From Tetracladium setigerum (Eukaryota; Ascomycota; Leotiomycetes; Helotiales): 64,000 nt of DNA. The position numbers were made by a program, and so were the translations under genes. The notes beneath the pieces were generated by a model. It saw nothing but the letters and a program-made list of their open reading frames with translations. It had not been told where the DNA came from and did no database searches. The DNA is taken from the NCBI GenBank assembly GCA_031472005.1, contig PZJY01000011.1:2046001-2110000 (forward strand). The letters are read 5' to 3'. Position 1 is the first letter of the stretch. Each line of letters begins with the position of its first letter. Shown here piece by piece: positions 11,293 to 23,411 of the stretch.

Positions 11293-14200
11293 ATGGCCCC
11301 AATGATGGAAGACAACCCGCTAGTGTCGGAGCTTCCCATCACCAAAATCACCCCAGTCTGTTCTGACCCCTCCGTTATTCCATCTTCTTGCGCTTCCCAG
11401 GAGCTACGAAATCTCTGGTCTCTTCATGGCGACCCTCATTCGAAGCGATACTCACATCCTGAACTTCTCAGTCTCGGAGCTCTGGTTCGATACAATGCGA
11501 CAACATACCAAGGCGTTAAGGCGTTTCTATTCCCTGAAAACGCAGAGCCATTCACCGAGTACATGTGTATGACTTGGGATGAGTTCGACAGAGTGACAAG
11601 CAATATAGCATTGCGATATGCCCACGATCTAGAGGACGAACTTCTGGCAGCGAACGCGACACAAATCCAGCCTACTGTCGCTCTTCTTGGGGAAGGTAGG
11701 ACACTTGAGTACTTTTGCACTCAACTGGCACTCCAGAAACTCGGTGTTCGGGTGCTATTACTGGCAGAGTCTAATGCTTCAAGTGCCTTACACTTTCTTC
11801 TTGAGACATGCACGGCTGTAGCGGTCATTACGGACTCGAAGAACAGCAAAGTGGACGCTCGATTCCGGAGAAAGATCAGAATGGTAGAAGACCTGCCTCG
11901 CGATTTGATCACTCCAAGTTCAACACTTGAGTTCCTTGACAACCTGAAATACCAAGATTTCGGAGATGTCTGGGAAAGGCACAGTTTCATCATCCATTCT
12001 TCCGGTTCAACTGGAATGCCAAAACCAATAATCCACACAAATCGAAGCATGATGCTTATTGCGCGGATGTACAGGCTCTTTCCAGATTTCAAGGTCAAGA
12101 ATTGGTTTCTCCTCTTCCCACTGTAAATCTCCCGATCTGCGTTAATTGGCATGGACTAAAAACATATAGATACCACATCGCAGGTATCTCAATAGCCCTC
12201 TCAAACCTCCCGAACGGTCAAATCTTATCATTTCCTCCACTCCGCTGGCCGCCGTCCTCATCTTCGATATTCACTGCTTGGAAGACACTGTCTCGTATGG
12301 GTTACACAGTCGATTGTGTACACTGTGCTCCAACATTGATCGAGAACATGTACGACTATATCGTGGAGAATGGTGGTGATTTCGATCCCTTAGTCTCCCT
12401 AAAAGTGCTGCAACCTGGAGGAGCTGTACTTTCCAAGACCATCGTTGATGCACTTGTGGCAGCAGGAGTAAATCTCAAGACGACCTACGGAAGTACTGAG
12501 ATTGGACCTCCTTTCCGCACAATCCCCCACACTAGGGACAATCCACATACCTACAGGTTTCGATGTCTCTACCCAGACAGCCCATATTTGAAGATGGAAT
12601 CAGTTGGAGAAGGAGTGTACGAGTGTGTCGTTTATAAAGGGTTTGAACTTGCTGCAGAGCTTTGGGAAGGAAAACCAACTCACGAACCATATCGAACAAA
12701 TGATCTATTTGTGGAGGAACCTGCTGGTAGTGCGTTCTTTACACTAATAGGGAGACGGGATGACATTTTGATTCATACAAATGGAGAGAATACGGCTGCG
12801 AACGCCCTGCAACTGGACATACAGACTTCGTCGAAATCAATCAAAAGAGCTTTAGTAGTTGGGCATTCAAGACCAGGGACAGGCCTGTTGTTGGAGCCTA
12901 ATCCTGAATACATTCCAAAGAATCGCAATATTGAGCAAGTTGTCTGGGAAGCAGTCCAGAAAGTCAATCTCAATTATCCATCTCACTCGCACATTCGAAA
13001 AGAGATGATATACCACATCCCTTTTGGACAAGGGCTTCCGACCACGCCAAAAGGCAATGTTCGGCGAAAAGATGCAGAAGCAGCATATGCCGCCGAGATT
13101 GACGAGCTGTACTCTGAAAGGGAAAGCGTTTTGTTCACCGGGAAGCTTTCTGGTTTTCTTCGGACGACTTTAGCTTCGTTGTGCACTACCCCAGAAGCAG
13201 ATATTCACGACAACACTTCATTTTACGACCTGGGCATCGACTCTCGATCTGCAATCACGCTGCGTTCGATTATCTCGTCAAATCTTGGAAGATCCATCTC
13301 CATCAGTGCGATCTTTGAAAATCCCACTTTGGGGAAGCTTGTCGCTGCCTTGAGCCCACTGATGCTACATTCATTCAATGATCGTGGTGAGCCTATTGAC
13401 AGATCTTTCCAAACTATAGACCAGATAATCGCCACTCTTAACTCGGAATTGAAGAGCTGGCCATTGCTTCCGACGACAAGTCCCACATCTCACAACGAAG
13501 AACAAGTCATTCTTCTGACCGGAGCCACAGGGTCCCTTGGAACCTCTCTCCTCGCATCACTCCTAAAGAGCGAAAGGGTCAAAACAATCTACTGTCTAGT
13601 CCGAGGCTCCAACCCACTAGACAAAATAATCAAATCATTTGAATCTCGACATATGAACCCCTCAATCCTCTCATCCACTTCCAAGCTCAAGCTCTTGAAC
13701 TTCGTGATGCAAGATCCCTTACTTGGTCTCGACATCGACACTTACTACACCCTCACGAATACCGTCACGACGATCATCCACGTTGCGTGGAAAGTTGATT
13801 TCCTTCTTCCCGTCGAGAGGTTTGAAAGTGATTGTATTCGCAGTACGTCCTTCCCATCCGTAGATTTAATACTTCAAGAGCAGCAAAATTTGATACCATT
13901 TATCTAGGTACCATGAATCTTCTCCGCTTTTGTAGCGCAGGCAAGATGAAGACATTCGCATTTACTAGTAGCGTCAGTACTTGTTTAGGACCAGGAAGCC
14001 CGTCTCGAGTTCCGGAACTTCCTGTTGGTGATAACCCAAGAACTTCCCTTTCGACTGGGTACGCTCAGAGTAAATATATTAGTACGTATATTCCCCGTCT
14101 TTCGTCCATATTTCTCTTTTTACTATCAATTTAATTATGAATCTTATTGGCTACTCTCCCCCCTACCCCAAAAATACAAGCTGACTTTGCATTCTCACAG

Positions 14201-14874
14201 TCGAAAGAATAACCCAAACGGCATCCAGCCACCTCAAAATCCCCATCAAACTCCTCCGCGTCGGCCAACTCTGCGGAAATAGCGTCACAGGTCATTGGAA
14301 TCCAGATGAGATGTGGCCAATTATTTTCAAGACTTCGCTTCATCCCGATGTCCGCGCTATCCCGGCGTTCCCAGGGAAAATTATTGACTGGGTACCGGTT
14401 GATGTCGCTGCGGGTGTTATTGTCGATATTCTCTTCCCCCATCGCGTTGGGAGTGAGAGTAGGGGCATGGATATCCAATCTTACGCCGTTCACAACATCG
14501 TCAACCCTCATCGAACAAAATGGGAAGATGTCATCTCAATGCTGCAGCAACATGCCTCCTCTTCCAGTAATAACAACAACAATAAAAAAAGTACCACCAA
14601 ACTATCCGCAATTCCTCTCAAGAAATGGGTTCAAAATCTCAATACTCTCTCGCAGAAGAACATCTCTCCGGAGGAACTTCCTGGCTTGAGATTAATGTCG
14701 TTTTTTGAGCAGATGGTGGTCGATGATTGCGAGGATGATGACGGTAGTGAAAGTAGGAATAAATTCTTTGAGACGAAAAAGACGGAAGCAGTTTCTGCGA
14801 GCTTGAGAGGGTTAAGTGCTTTTGGGGAGGGGGATTTGAAGAGGAGTTTGATGAGTTGGGGAGTATGCTTGTGA
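11293..14874 (+). CDS. Adenylate-forming reductase (A-T-R, NRPS-like)
   Basis: Four exons, 11293-12122, 12170-13842, 13908-14081 and 14201-14874, join in frame to 1,116 aa. Domain order: an adenylation domain with the phosphate-binding loop HSSGSTGMPKPIIHTNRS (from about 235), TTYGSTEIGPP (about 381) and GRRDD (about 471); a carrier domain with the probable phosphopantetheine serine S635 in DLGIDSRSA; and a C-terminal thioester reductase with the NAD(P)-binding loop TGATGSLG (about 727) and catalytic YAQSK (Y886, K890). Enzymes of this build activate a carboxylic acid, load it on the carrier and release it as an aldehyde or alcohol, as aminoadipate reductase and fungal NPS-like reductases do. 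There is no condensation domain. No tailoring enzymes, transporter or regulator adjoin it, so it seems to act alone. Substrate unknown. Confidence 0.92.
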
Positions 14875-15402
14875 AGACATGTGGTAGGTAAAGTAGCATT
14901 CAGAGGATTGGTTTTGGGCCGGATCAATAATGTATTTGGGGGGTGGGATTGACGAGTGATGTTTTTGATTGCGAGGTAGTGATTTATGGATATTTTTCTT
15001 TATTTTAATTTCTGCTCTAATCTGAACAATCAATGAAATAGAGATAATGACTTCCTACGTATTTCTGCAAATCCGGTCGTGAGTGTCTTTATAAATTTGC
15101 GGTAAGGTATTACATGTTATAATGAACAGAACTAGTAACGAGGGGAGGGGAGGAATGTTACTTCGCATTGATTCTCTGCACCACCGCAAGCAATGATGAT
15201 TTGCCTTTTGATATCTCCCGGAGACTGACAAAAGTTTTAATATCGACTTGTCACCGAAAACATATGATGAACCGAAAGTTCGTAAAATATCCATTCTTGA
15301 GTTTGGATTCTCCTTCTTTCCAGTTCCCAGTGAAAGAATTAAATCACACAGTGCCCAAATCATTTATCTTCCTTCTTTATAACCAACCAACATACCTACA
15401 TA
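14875..15402. other. Convergent 3' intergenic region
   Basis: About 530 bp lie between the 3' ends of the reductase (plus) and the CCCH protein (minus). AT-rich patches near 14990-15130 fit polyadenylation regions. No gene seen. Confidence 0.5.
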
Positions 15403-17064
15403 CTACCTACCGACTTTACATCGCGTTCCCACCTCTCCCCCAAAACCTCTCCACAACCCCTCCCTAACACTCATCCCCCCACTCCTCCCCCTCCCAAAAA
15501 CACTCAAACACTTCCTCCCCTCCACCACCGTACAAACAACCGTACACATCCCATTCCCATTCTCTTTCCCACTACCTTCCCCACTGCTACTCGCGCAAAC
15601 TGCCCTAATCCTCCCAATAACCCACATCAAATTCCTCAACTCACCTTGATTCCCCTTCTCCCACGCCACAAGCTCATTACTCATATCCTTCATTTCTAAT
15701 TCTTGGGTGATGAGCCCGTTGGTGTGCGTGCCGATGCAGAGGTGTTTGGTTTGGGAGAAGTAGAGTTGAGGGAGGGTTTTTTTGAGGTTGAATTTTTTGT
15801 TGCCGCTGGTGGATTTAATTTCGATGATTGAAGAGGGGGGAGGTTGATGTGATGGCGATGGTGATGATGATTGTGGGTTGGCGGGTTTGGTTTGGGGTTT
15901 GTGGATGACTTGGATGGGTTTGAAGGGAGGTTTCAGGACGGGTTTTGTTGGCTTGGGTTGTGATGCTGGAAGATTGGAGGTTGAGGATGGAGATGGAGAT
16001 GGAGATGAAATTGTCTGTCCCGCAAGATCATGATCCTTTGGCTTTTTACTTCCCTCATCCCCCCCATCGCCATCACCACCATCATCCAGAAAAGCATCAG
16101 CCTCAAACTTAACCAAACACTCCACCCCACCAAGCCTATACCTCACAATCCTATCATGACAAAGCACATCCTCCATCCCCCCATCCCTCCTCGTAACCGC
16201 CTCCTCAAACGCATGTCCAAACCCCGAATCCTGCATCCCATTAAGAATCATAAGTCTAAACTCCTCCCACTGATTGAAAAACATCGTGTTGTGGATCATA
16301 TCGACTTCAATACGCCATGTACCCGGTTCGTTGGAAGCGAACGAGAGAAGCTTGCGCAGACTGTTGCGGTCGGTTACGAGATGAATGGGGTCCATAGAGA
16401 AAGAAGGATGGGTCGAGAGGAGAGTTTGGAAAAGAGGATCTATAGCCGCAGCTGGAGAGCGAGGTTTAGAGCGTGTGAGGTTGTCGCGGACGAGTTGGAT
16501 GGGGAGGTTAGGTGGGGTGAATTTGGGGGAGGCCGGGGACGTAGATTGTGGGATGGTCGATGTCTTTCCAGGAGTATGAGGATATAGTCTCATAGTTCGT
16601 GATGGTAACGTATTCTTCCTCCGAGGAGTTGGATATTTCTTGGTCTTGGTTGTTGGATTTGGGAAGCTTATCGGAGATGAAGATGTTCTCAAGGAGAGGG
16701 CCGACATTGAGGAACATTCGGTCGCTGCGTGAGAGCTTTTGATTACCACCACCACCTGTTCGGCTTGGTCTTCCATCACTACGTTGAGTTGTGGAAGTGG
16801 TGTATGAACTTCCCTGAACGTTGCTTTTGTTTGGTCTTGGTCTGAGGGGTAGATTAGTTTCTGAATTACGTTAGCTATGTTATCGTTATGTATGTATACC
16901 AGCAGTTGAGAACTCTTGAGATATGAGGTATGTATGGGACTTTGAAATTTACCTTGAGGAGATGCGTTTGCAAGTCCAGCAGCTGGATTGACTGTATCAT
17001 GGACAAAGTTACACTTGGCTCCCCATTTGCAAGAACCCTTCTTAAAAGCAATACAGGATGCCAT
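15403..17064 (-). CDS. CCCH zinc-finger protein with nuclease-like EAD/EIK motifs
   Basis: I place the start at 17064 because the protein then begins MASCIAFKKGSCKWGAKC, one CCCH zinc finger (C4, C12, C18, H22; spacing 7-5-3). A 111-bp intron at 16842-16952 (GTAAAT donor, CTAAC branch, CTCAG acceptor) keeps the frame; splicing gives 516 aa, and read-through would still be open. After a Ser/Pro-rich linker comes a conserved-looking region (DRNSLRKLLSFASNEPGTWR), then LVKFEADAFLD (about 281) and SSIIEIKSTSG (about 375). This resembles fungal proteins often labelled geranylgeranyl pyrophosphate synthetase in error. The EAD and EIK motifs recall PD-(D/E)XK or DXO/Rai1-type nucleases, which with an RNA-type zinc finger suggests RNA metabolism; that is inference. 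The extreme C-terminus is low complexity. Confidence 0.65.
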   Translation of the reverse strand: MASCIAFKKGSCKWGAKCNFVHDTVNPAAGLANASPQGKFQSPIHTSYLKSSQLLVYIHNDNIANVIQKLIYPSDQDQTKATFREVHTPLPQLNVVMEDQAEQVVVVIKSSHAATECSSMSALSLRTSSSPISFPNPTTKTKKYPTPRRKNTLPSRTMRLYPHTPGKTSTIPQSTSPASPKFTPPNLPIQLVRDNLTRSKPRSPAAAIDPLFQTLLSTHPSFSMDPIHLVTDRNSLRKLLSFASNEPGTWRIEVDMIHNTMFFNQWEEFRLMILNGMQDSGFGHAFEEAVTRRDGGMEDVLCHDRIVRYRLGGVECLVKFEADAFLDDGGDGDGGDEGSKKPKDHDLAGQTISSPSPSPSSTSNLPASQPKPTKPVLKPPFKPIQVIHKPQTKPANPQSSSPSPSHQPPPSSIIEIKSTSGNKKFNLKKTLPQLYFSQTKHLCIGTHTNGLITQELEMKDMSNELVAWEKGNQGELRNLMWVIGRIRAVCASSSGEGSGKENGNGMCTVVCTVVEGRKCLSVFGRGRSGGMSVREGLWRGFGGEVGTRCKVGR

Positions 17065-20000
17065 GATCGAAGAAACGTTCCATTTGTGGAGGTAACAGAA
17101 CGAGGAATGTACAGGTACGAAGTGAGAAGTGAGTTTGGATCTGTTTCTGCAAACAGAGATATCACTGGCTAGGTAGTCACGTGGTTCGGAGAAGAATGGT
17201 TTGCCAAACCACCTAGCTGTAGACTGCAAGTAGAAACCAATGAACAGTCTTCCATGTTTCCGAAAGAAAATACAACGGGCTTTCGTTGAAGCAAAGACGA
17301 GGCAAGATAAGCTAACCCAACCCTTGACCTAAAAGGTATAGCTCTACACTGGAGAGTGTCATAGTTTGTTTGTTCTTACTCTGTAGATAGTAGCGTTTAA
17401 GTAAGGAAACCCGACACTAGGATATTCTGTCGTTGAACACACATCCTTATTTCCAAACAAATGGCAGTAATAACTGAACTAATAATAACAATAAAAATAA
17501 AATTTACTGTATAAGATGAAGCGAGATGCTCTGTTCAACGTGTTCCACTGCGGAACTCATAACAACTGACCCAAATATATCAACCTAAAGGCTCGGAAAA
17601 CAACATCAACAACAGCAACGACCATCTTCTCTTCATGAAGTAGTGGCAACTTCTTGCATTCTATCTTCTCGAAATTTCGAAAAACAGAGGGCACAAAGAG
17701 TACAACGAGTGGGAGCCACGAGAGAGAGGTCAAGCAACAAGTCGATAAGCCGAAGGATAAACAAAAGCTTCTAGAAAAGATCCTCGATGGATGCACCACA
17801 ACTTGCAGCCCACCGTTGCAGCGGATAAATGGAGATAGCCTCACCCTTTTTGGCTAAAGGCCATGCGACGAGGTAGGTACTATTGCAAGAGTTGATCAAC
17901 TGCCGGTACCTAGATCGATCGAGCGAAACTCTGAAGATAACTAAGATGCAGTTGTCTTCTCAACATTTGTCTGATGTCGCGATAGTATCAACAATCTACG
18001 ATTCTCGATCAATGGGTCACGAAGCACTCGTCAGTGACACTCTTTTTTGTTCACCCCCACGATGTTGCAATGCAGGCATTCAGATTCCCACGACACCCAC
18101 TCAGAAAAGAGATAACACGAAACGGAAACCTGCTGCTGCCACACACAAGTATGTAGATATCAAAGACGCAAAATTATTGAGTCACAAGTCTCAAAATAAT
18201 TGTGAGGCGAGGAGGTATCCATTATTCTTCTCCGACTTCCAAACGTTCCCAAACGTCTCAAAGTTTCTACACCGTCATTTTCGTCCATGATGATATTGAT
18301 CTTCGAGACTTCGCTTGACTTGACACTCGGCATCCTCGGATGGCCCTGCTGGCCTGTCCTGTCGTGCCTACACAGCCCTCGTTCGCAGTAAGCAGCAAAA
18401 GCTTCCAAATAATATCACCGTTCTCCGTACAGTACGAGGACTGTAATAATGATAATGCGCTCTGGCTTATCACAGTCCACTGCATCCGAAGCATCCCCTT
18501 CTGACCCAAACAGCGTCCGAGGCGTCTGAAACGGTTTGCCAAGCACAAGGGCCGCCTATCAAACAAGTACACATGCCTTGATTTTCTGAGAGGCTTGGGG
18601 GAGGGTTACTTCGTACATTTCCTCTTTGCGCCATTCTTCGGTAGTACCAGGGATGGGGGAGAGAAGTAGTAGAACTACTCTGAGGACGGGAGAAAGCAGC
18701 AACGAAAGGCGGTGGTGTGTGTTGTGAACAAGCAGCAGCGGCACAACACCCAGGAAATCTCGATATCGTTGTGTTGTGATTGGTGGTGTTGGGACGGCCT
18801 CGGGAGATCCGGGGAAGATCAACAAGGATGAGGATGTCAAGCTGCGGTGGAGATCTTGGAAGGGAAGAAGGAAAACCCGGAAATTTTGTTCGTCATCTAG
18901 AGAAGAAGAGAAGTGGAATAATAGGTAGTAAGCGATGGATTTATTCCTGCCGGACATACTCTATGCCGGCGTAGGTAGTGAAAGAGGAGGTTTTGAGGAA
19001 GCTTAACATATTGCAAAAGCACAAACAATTTCTTCGCCCGGACAATCCGAGAGAATAGAACGACTATTACGACGCCTTTTGCTAGGGATGAGGGGCAGTG
19101 CAGAAATATACTCCTGCGATGCGGAGTTCGTCCAGCCCAAAAGCCCCAAAAGCCACTTGGCCACGGGCTTCAGCAAACACAGGTAAACACAGGTAAACAC
19201 CTTCACACCTTCCTCCCTCGGGCCCTCAGCAGACCAGTGAGCAGTGAGACTACACATGCGCCGATGCCGAGTAGTTGCTGCTTCTCTGGAGACTGAGACT
19301 CCCCCACCGCCTAGAACAAGATTCCATTTGTGGCGCTTGTCAAACTATCGAGAAGTGGTCGAGGGTGCGTCAGACTACTAGATGAACTCCCCTTGATACG
19401 GTGAATGCGAGCCTGCTCTTTCTCTTGCGCGCAAAGGGGAAGGACCCAAGATTATTCCAAGAAAGATTCCAAGATTCCAAAGAGTACTTGACTCGAGGCA
19501 TCCGCCGTGTGTATGATGAATGGATGGGAGGAAAGAGATGTTTTTACTTTGAAGTGTACCTATTACCTATGAATCGTTTTGGTGTTCACTATTTACTTTT
19601 AAACAAGTAGTAGTTCCTAAACACGCGACACCTAGCGCAAACTCGAAAAATTAAGCCCTGTAAGTAAGCTAGCTGAAGTTGTCGCTGTCAATTTTGACTT
19701 TAAATCTTACATTCCTTAGCACCTATCTATCCATCTATCGATTCTCTCCTCCTCCTCATCCTCGTCCTCTTCCTCCCGCTCTTCTAGACAACAATCCATC
19801 CATCCATCCTGCTGCTGCTGAACGCCAGGAGGAAAAAGCTAAAAGCAGCAAAGAAACGCCAATCGGCAATCGCATAGACGGCCAATCTTGGCACCACCTC
19901 GGACCAGTTTCATCACCACTTTTCTTTTTAAAGCTCCCCCGGCCGCCGTCCACAGTAATAATCCACCTCGACAATCCACGTCGTCGTCAATCCACCCTCC

Positions 20001-20169
20001 TTCCACCTCGACTGCAAATCTCCTCCTACATTCACGACTGCTTTGTGTCTGGAAGGAACAACAACGACGACGAGGAGAATAGCAAGCTTCAACGAGCCGA
20101 CGTCGATAGTGTACCCTCTTCACATCTCGACTTCCATTCACGCTCTCTCTTTGACAAGGATCCGGCACG
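17065..20169. other. Long intergenic region upstream of the RING gene
   Basis: About 3.1 kb. Open frames are short and lack domains. A 10-bp direct repeat (aaacacaggt, about 2.6 copies) lies at 19174-19200. From about 19735 to 20169 the sequence is CT- and CA-rich, typical of a long fungal 5' leader for the RING gene at 20170. I see no supported gene. Confidence 0.45.
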
Positions 20170-21891
20170 ATGACGAACTTCTTATCGATACTGATTTTGG
20201 CATTCGCGGCCGCCGCGACATCCGCACAGCAAACCATCCCTTCAAATGCCACCATCGTTCCACCCGTCAGCAACAGAGAGATACAACTTCGCATACGCGG
20301 TGTTCGACCTTTCAACATTGCGCCGCTCACCCCAGAGGCTGGTCTCGGTCAAAATGCTGCCACAATTAACGTCGGTATCCCCCCCACCGCATACGCGCTT
20401 CGATCAAATTCAATGCGAAGTTTGGGCTAACCTGATTCTTTGACTTAGCACATCCAAATTCCTGCCGCAAGAGGAACAACGAGTCTTCTGGTCCTTGTTA
20501 CAAACAGCACCGTGAGCTCAATTGGGATTGGAAACATAGCATTCATCAGTTGCGACTCGAGCAGCAGCGAAACCGCATCTCCCTCCGATCTGATCACCCA
20601 GGCAGGTCAACGCCGCCCCGATGCTATCATTCTGTTCTCGACCTCGTCAACAGCCTGCGAGATCTCAGGTTCCTTCGGCTACAACTCAATCTACACTATG
20701 ACAGACACGGACGATTCGACCCGCATCAGCAATGCTTTAAACTCCCCCCCAGGCCGCCAGCTGGACTCGAGCATTGCATCCGACGAGAATACATTCAATG
20801 GCCCGCCACCCAATGGTCCCGGGGGACCTGCGCCAACTACAGCTGTGGCAATGAGCATACTCTACGCCATTACTGGCATAATCACTTTGTTGTTCTTGGT
20901 CATCATCTCCACCGGAGCTCTGCGAGCCCATCGAAACCCGGAGCGATACGGACCGAGGACGGCAGTGGGAGGACGATCCAGACAAAGTCGTGCGAAAGGA
21001 TTGGCGAAGGCTATGTTGGAAACCATACCCATTGTGAAGTTTGGGGAGTCGGAACCAGGAAAGGATAAAAGCAACACAAATGCAGATATCGAACTGGGAG
21101 ATGCGAACAACACCAATAACAAGCCAGTAGTAGCTCAAGCAGATAATACCAAGGACGCCAACACCGAACAATCAAAAACCCCAGCCCCAGCAGTTGGAGT
21201 AGAGATGGCATCGGGAATGGGAACAGCAGAATCTGTCAAGAGCGGCTCCGAGGCAGCAAAAGGCAACGAGTCGATTGAATGTTCAATCTGCACGGAAGCC
21301 TTTGCCGCTGGTGACGATGTACGAGTCTTACCCTGTGATCACAAATTCCATCCAGCATGTATCGACCCCTGGCTCCTCAATGTCTCCGGAACCTGCCCTC
21401 TCTGTCGCCACGATCTAAACCCCAAGGTTGAAGGCGAAGGAGAGGAAGCCGCTGAAGGTGCAGCAGCAGCAACAACAACAGCAACGGATGAACTCCCACC
21501 ACCACTTGCTCCCGAGCCAGGTACCGAAACGGCAAATGCACACGGCAGGAGACGAATGTCTCGGTTCCTAGACTTGCACCGTCTTCGTACCGCACCACCA
21601 GCAGAACGGATCGCAGAGTTGAGAAGATTGAGGGAAGAATCAAGAGCGGCGGATGGAACGACATCGGCTTCACCTTCACCACCAACGACTTCGAATGGAG
21701 AGGCACAACAACCAAATGAAGAACCTAGTAGGTTACGATTGAGAGATCGACTCCGCTTGGGAGGTCGTTCAACAAACCCAACCTCTTCACCCACTACCGC
21801 TGATTCTACTACCCCGTCTCCACCGTCTACGGCGAGTAACAACAATAATACCACTGCCACCAACACCAACAATAACCCCCAATCTCAATAA
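20170..21891 (+). CDS. PA-TM-RING type E3 ubiquitin ligase
   Basis: Two exons (20170-20370, 20449-21891) give 547 aa. The donor of the 78-bp intron reads GTCGGT, which is weak, but it is the only nearby site whose phase fits; the acceptor is good (CTAAC branch, CTTAG). The protein has a signal peptide (about 1-19, cleavage near TSAQQ), a lumenal protease-associated-like region (LLVLVTNSTV, then RRPDAIILFS), one membrane segment (about 199-224, AITGIITLLFLVIISTG) and a cytosolic RING-H2 domain (about 345-387; CSIC, HKFHPAC, CPLC). The tail is rich in Ser, Thr, Pro and Asn. By family it is an endomembrane ubiquitin ligase that targets membrane or vacuolar-pathway proteins; substrates are unknown. 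Confidence 0.85.
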
Positions 21892-23411
21892 ATTGCAGTC
21901 GGAGGGGAGGCATGACTTTTTTGGGATTTTTTACTTTTTTCCCTTTTCTACTACTCGATATTTGTTGTTTAGCGTGGGAGGTTTGGGTTGGGTTTGGTGG
22001 GTCGCATGCATGCATAGGTAGGTACATATTATAGAATGGGATGGGGACACGAAATCGATCAATGGCGTTTTACGGTTGGGGATTTATGGGGTTTTCCCTT
22101 TGCAGCTAGCCTTGTACCTGTTTTTTTTGTTTTGTTTTTCCTTCTCTCTCCGATGAATATTTTTCGGACTTTTTCTTCTTCTTCTTTTTTGATACCATGA
22201 ATTTCAATTCAAAATCAAGCGTGGAAATGCAGAAGAGAATATATTTTATTGAACAACTTGCACAAATGGGTATGCACGCTGGGTAGGAGGGAGCTTTTTA
22301 GCATGAGTTTTTAACACAATCGAGATATTGGAGGAGTTGTGGTGGGAGGAGGAGTCGTGGAGGGAAAGAAGAGGGAACGTGTGTAAGTTAGTTGTTGCCT
22401 AGCTATATAGTACCTAGCTATGGAGGTGATAAGGTTGATGGCAAGAGACTGGGGCGAAGGAAAAGAAATGCAATATCTGAAAAAATTTGCTTGCATAATT
22501 TTGTGTCCTGTTCGTTTTGTTCGTTTTGTTTTGTTGTGGAGCTTTTTGTGATTTTCTTGTGATGTGATAGATGATAAGCTTGAATCTTGCCTGGGAATGA
22601 TGTAAATCTTACCTATAGGTATGGAATTGTACGTGGATAGAAGTCCACCATGATTTCTTGCCCAGCAGCTCCTGACATAAGCGAGAAAAGGAGAATTAAA
22701 CAAAACAAACAAACAAACAAACAATGCCGCTGCCTACTGCTGCTGTTGCCATCATCACTACCTACCTTCGGTTGCTGAGGATGAAAGCAAGCACCTCCAA
22801 AATTCGCACTGAATCGGTTCATCAGCTTCTATATTGCTGTCTCTCATCTGTCTGTATCCGTTCCTTCAATTTCGTTGTTTTGCAACGCAAACGGGGGAGG
22901 GGAGAGAGCTCGAGTGGAGGAAGACCTCAAACAGCCAGCTGGTTTGGGGGTCCTTTCCCTTTTTTCTCCTCCTTCGCTCGACAATACCTTAAATTCATCA
23001 CTTTGCGGATGTTGTTTGGCTCCGAGAAAAATGAGGCAGTACCATGAGAATCCAGAATCTGATATAGACCCTTTCTCCTGGGTTGGCTTCTTCTTGCTGA
23101 AGTCTTCTCAGTTAATATACGTTTGCTAACGGACACCTCTCGCTCTCTCATCTTCAGATCAAAAATATCGTTCAATCAGGAAACATTGGGATATTGTTCT
23201 TCTATGCTTCTTGCTATTACTTCGGAGTTTGCTCCGTGAAATTTGGTATCATTTCCATCCTTTCCTTGGACTAAGCGTCTATTCTCTACTCTTCTCATCG
23301 GCTACAAAGATATCATCCGAGATCGATCCAGATTTGCTCATCGTGGCCAGCATCGACGATTTCACCAACCAGCTTCCACCGCCGATGATTCAACTTCCGA
23401 CCTCTATAGCA
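21892..23411. other. Intergenic between the RING and membrane-protein genes
   Basis: About 1.5 kb. It holds the 3' region of the RING gene, a tetranucleotide repeat (AAAC, 22700-22723) and CT-rich sequence leading into the gene at 23412. Open frames are short and overlapping, with no domain. Confidence 0.4.

Noticed and set aside
11293..14874. Secondary-metabolite cluster around the reductase
   Set aside because: No P450, transporter, methyltransferase or pathway regulator lies within 6 kb on either side; the transcription factor at 360 is too far and separated by unrelated genes.
16030..16587. 185-codon open frame antisense to the CCCH gene
   Set aside because: Pro/Ile/His-rich shadow of the low-complexity linker; no domain.
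17062..17229. Longer N-terminus of the CCCH protein (start at 17229)
   Set aside because: The added 55 residues have no family character; the zinc finger begins right after the Met at 17064, a common arrangement.
19174..19200. Short direct repeats and microsatellites as CRISPR
   Set aside because: Units are 5-10 bp, contiguous and without spacers; the host is a eukaryote.
21339..21872. 177-codon open frame antisense to the RING gene
   Set aside because: It is a compositional shadow of the Ser/Thr/Asn-rich tail of the RING protein.
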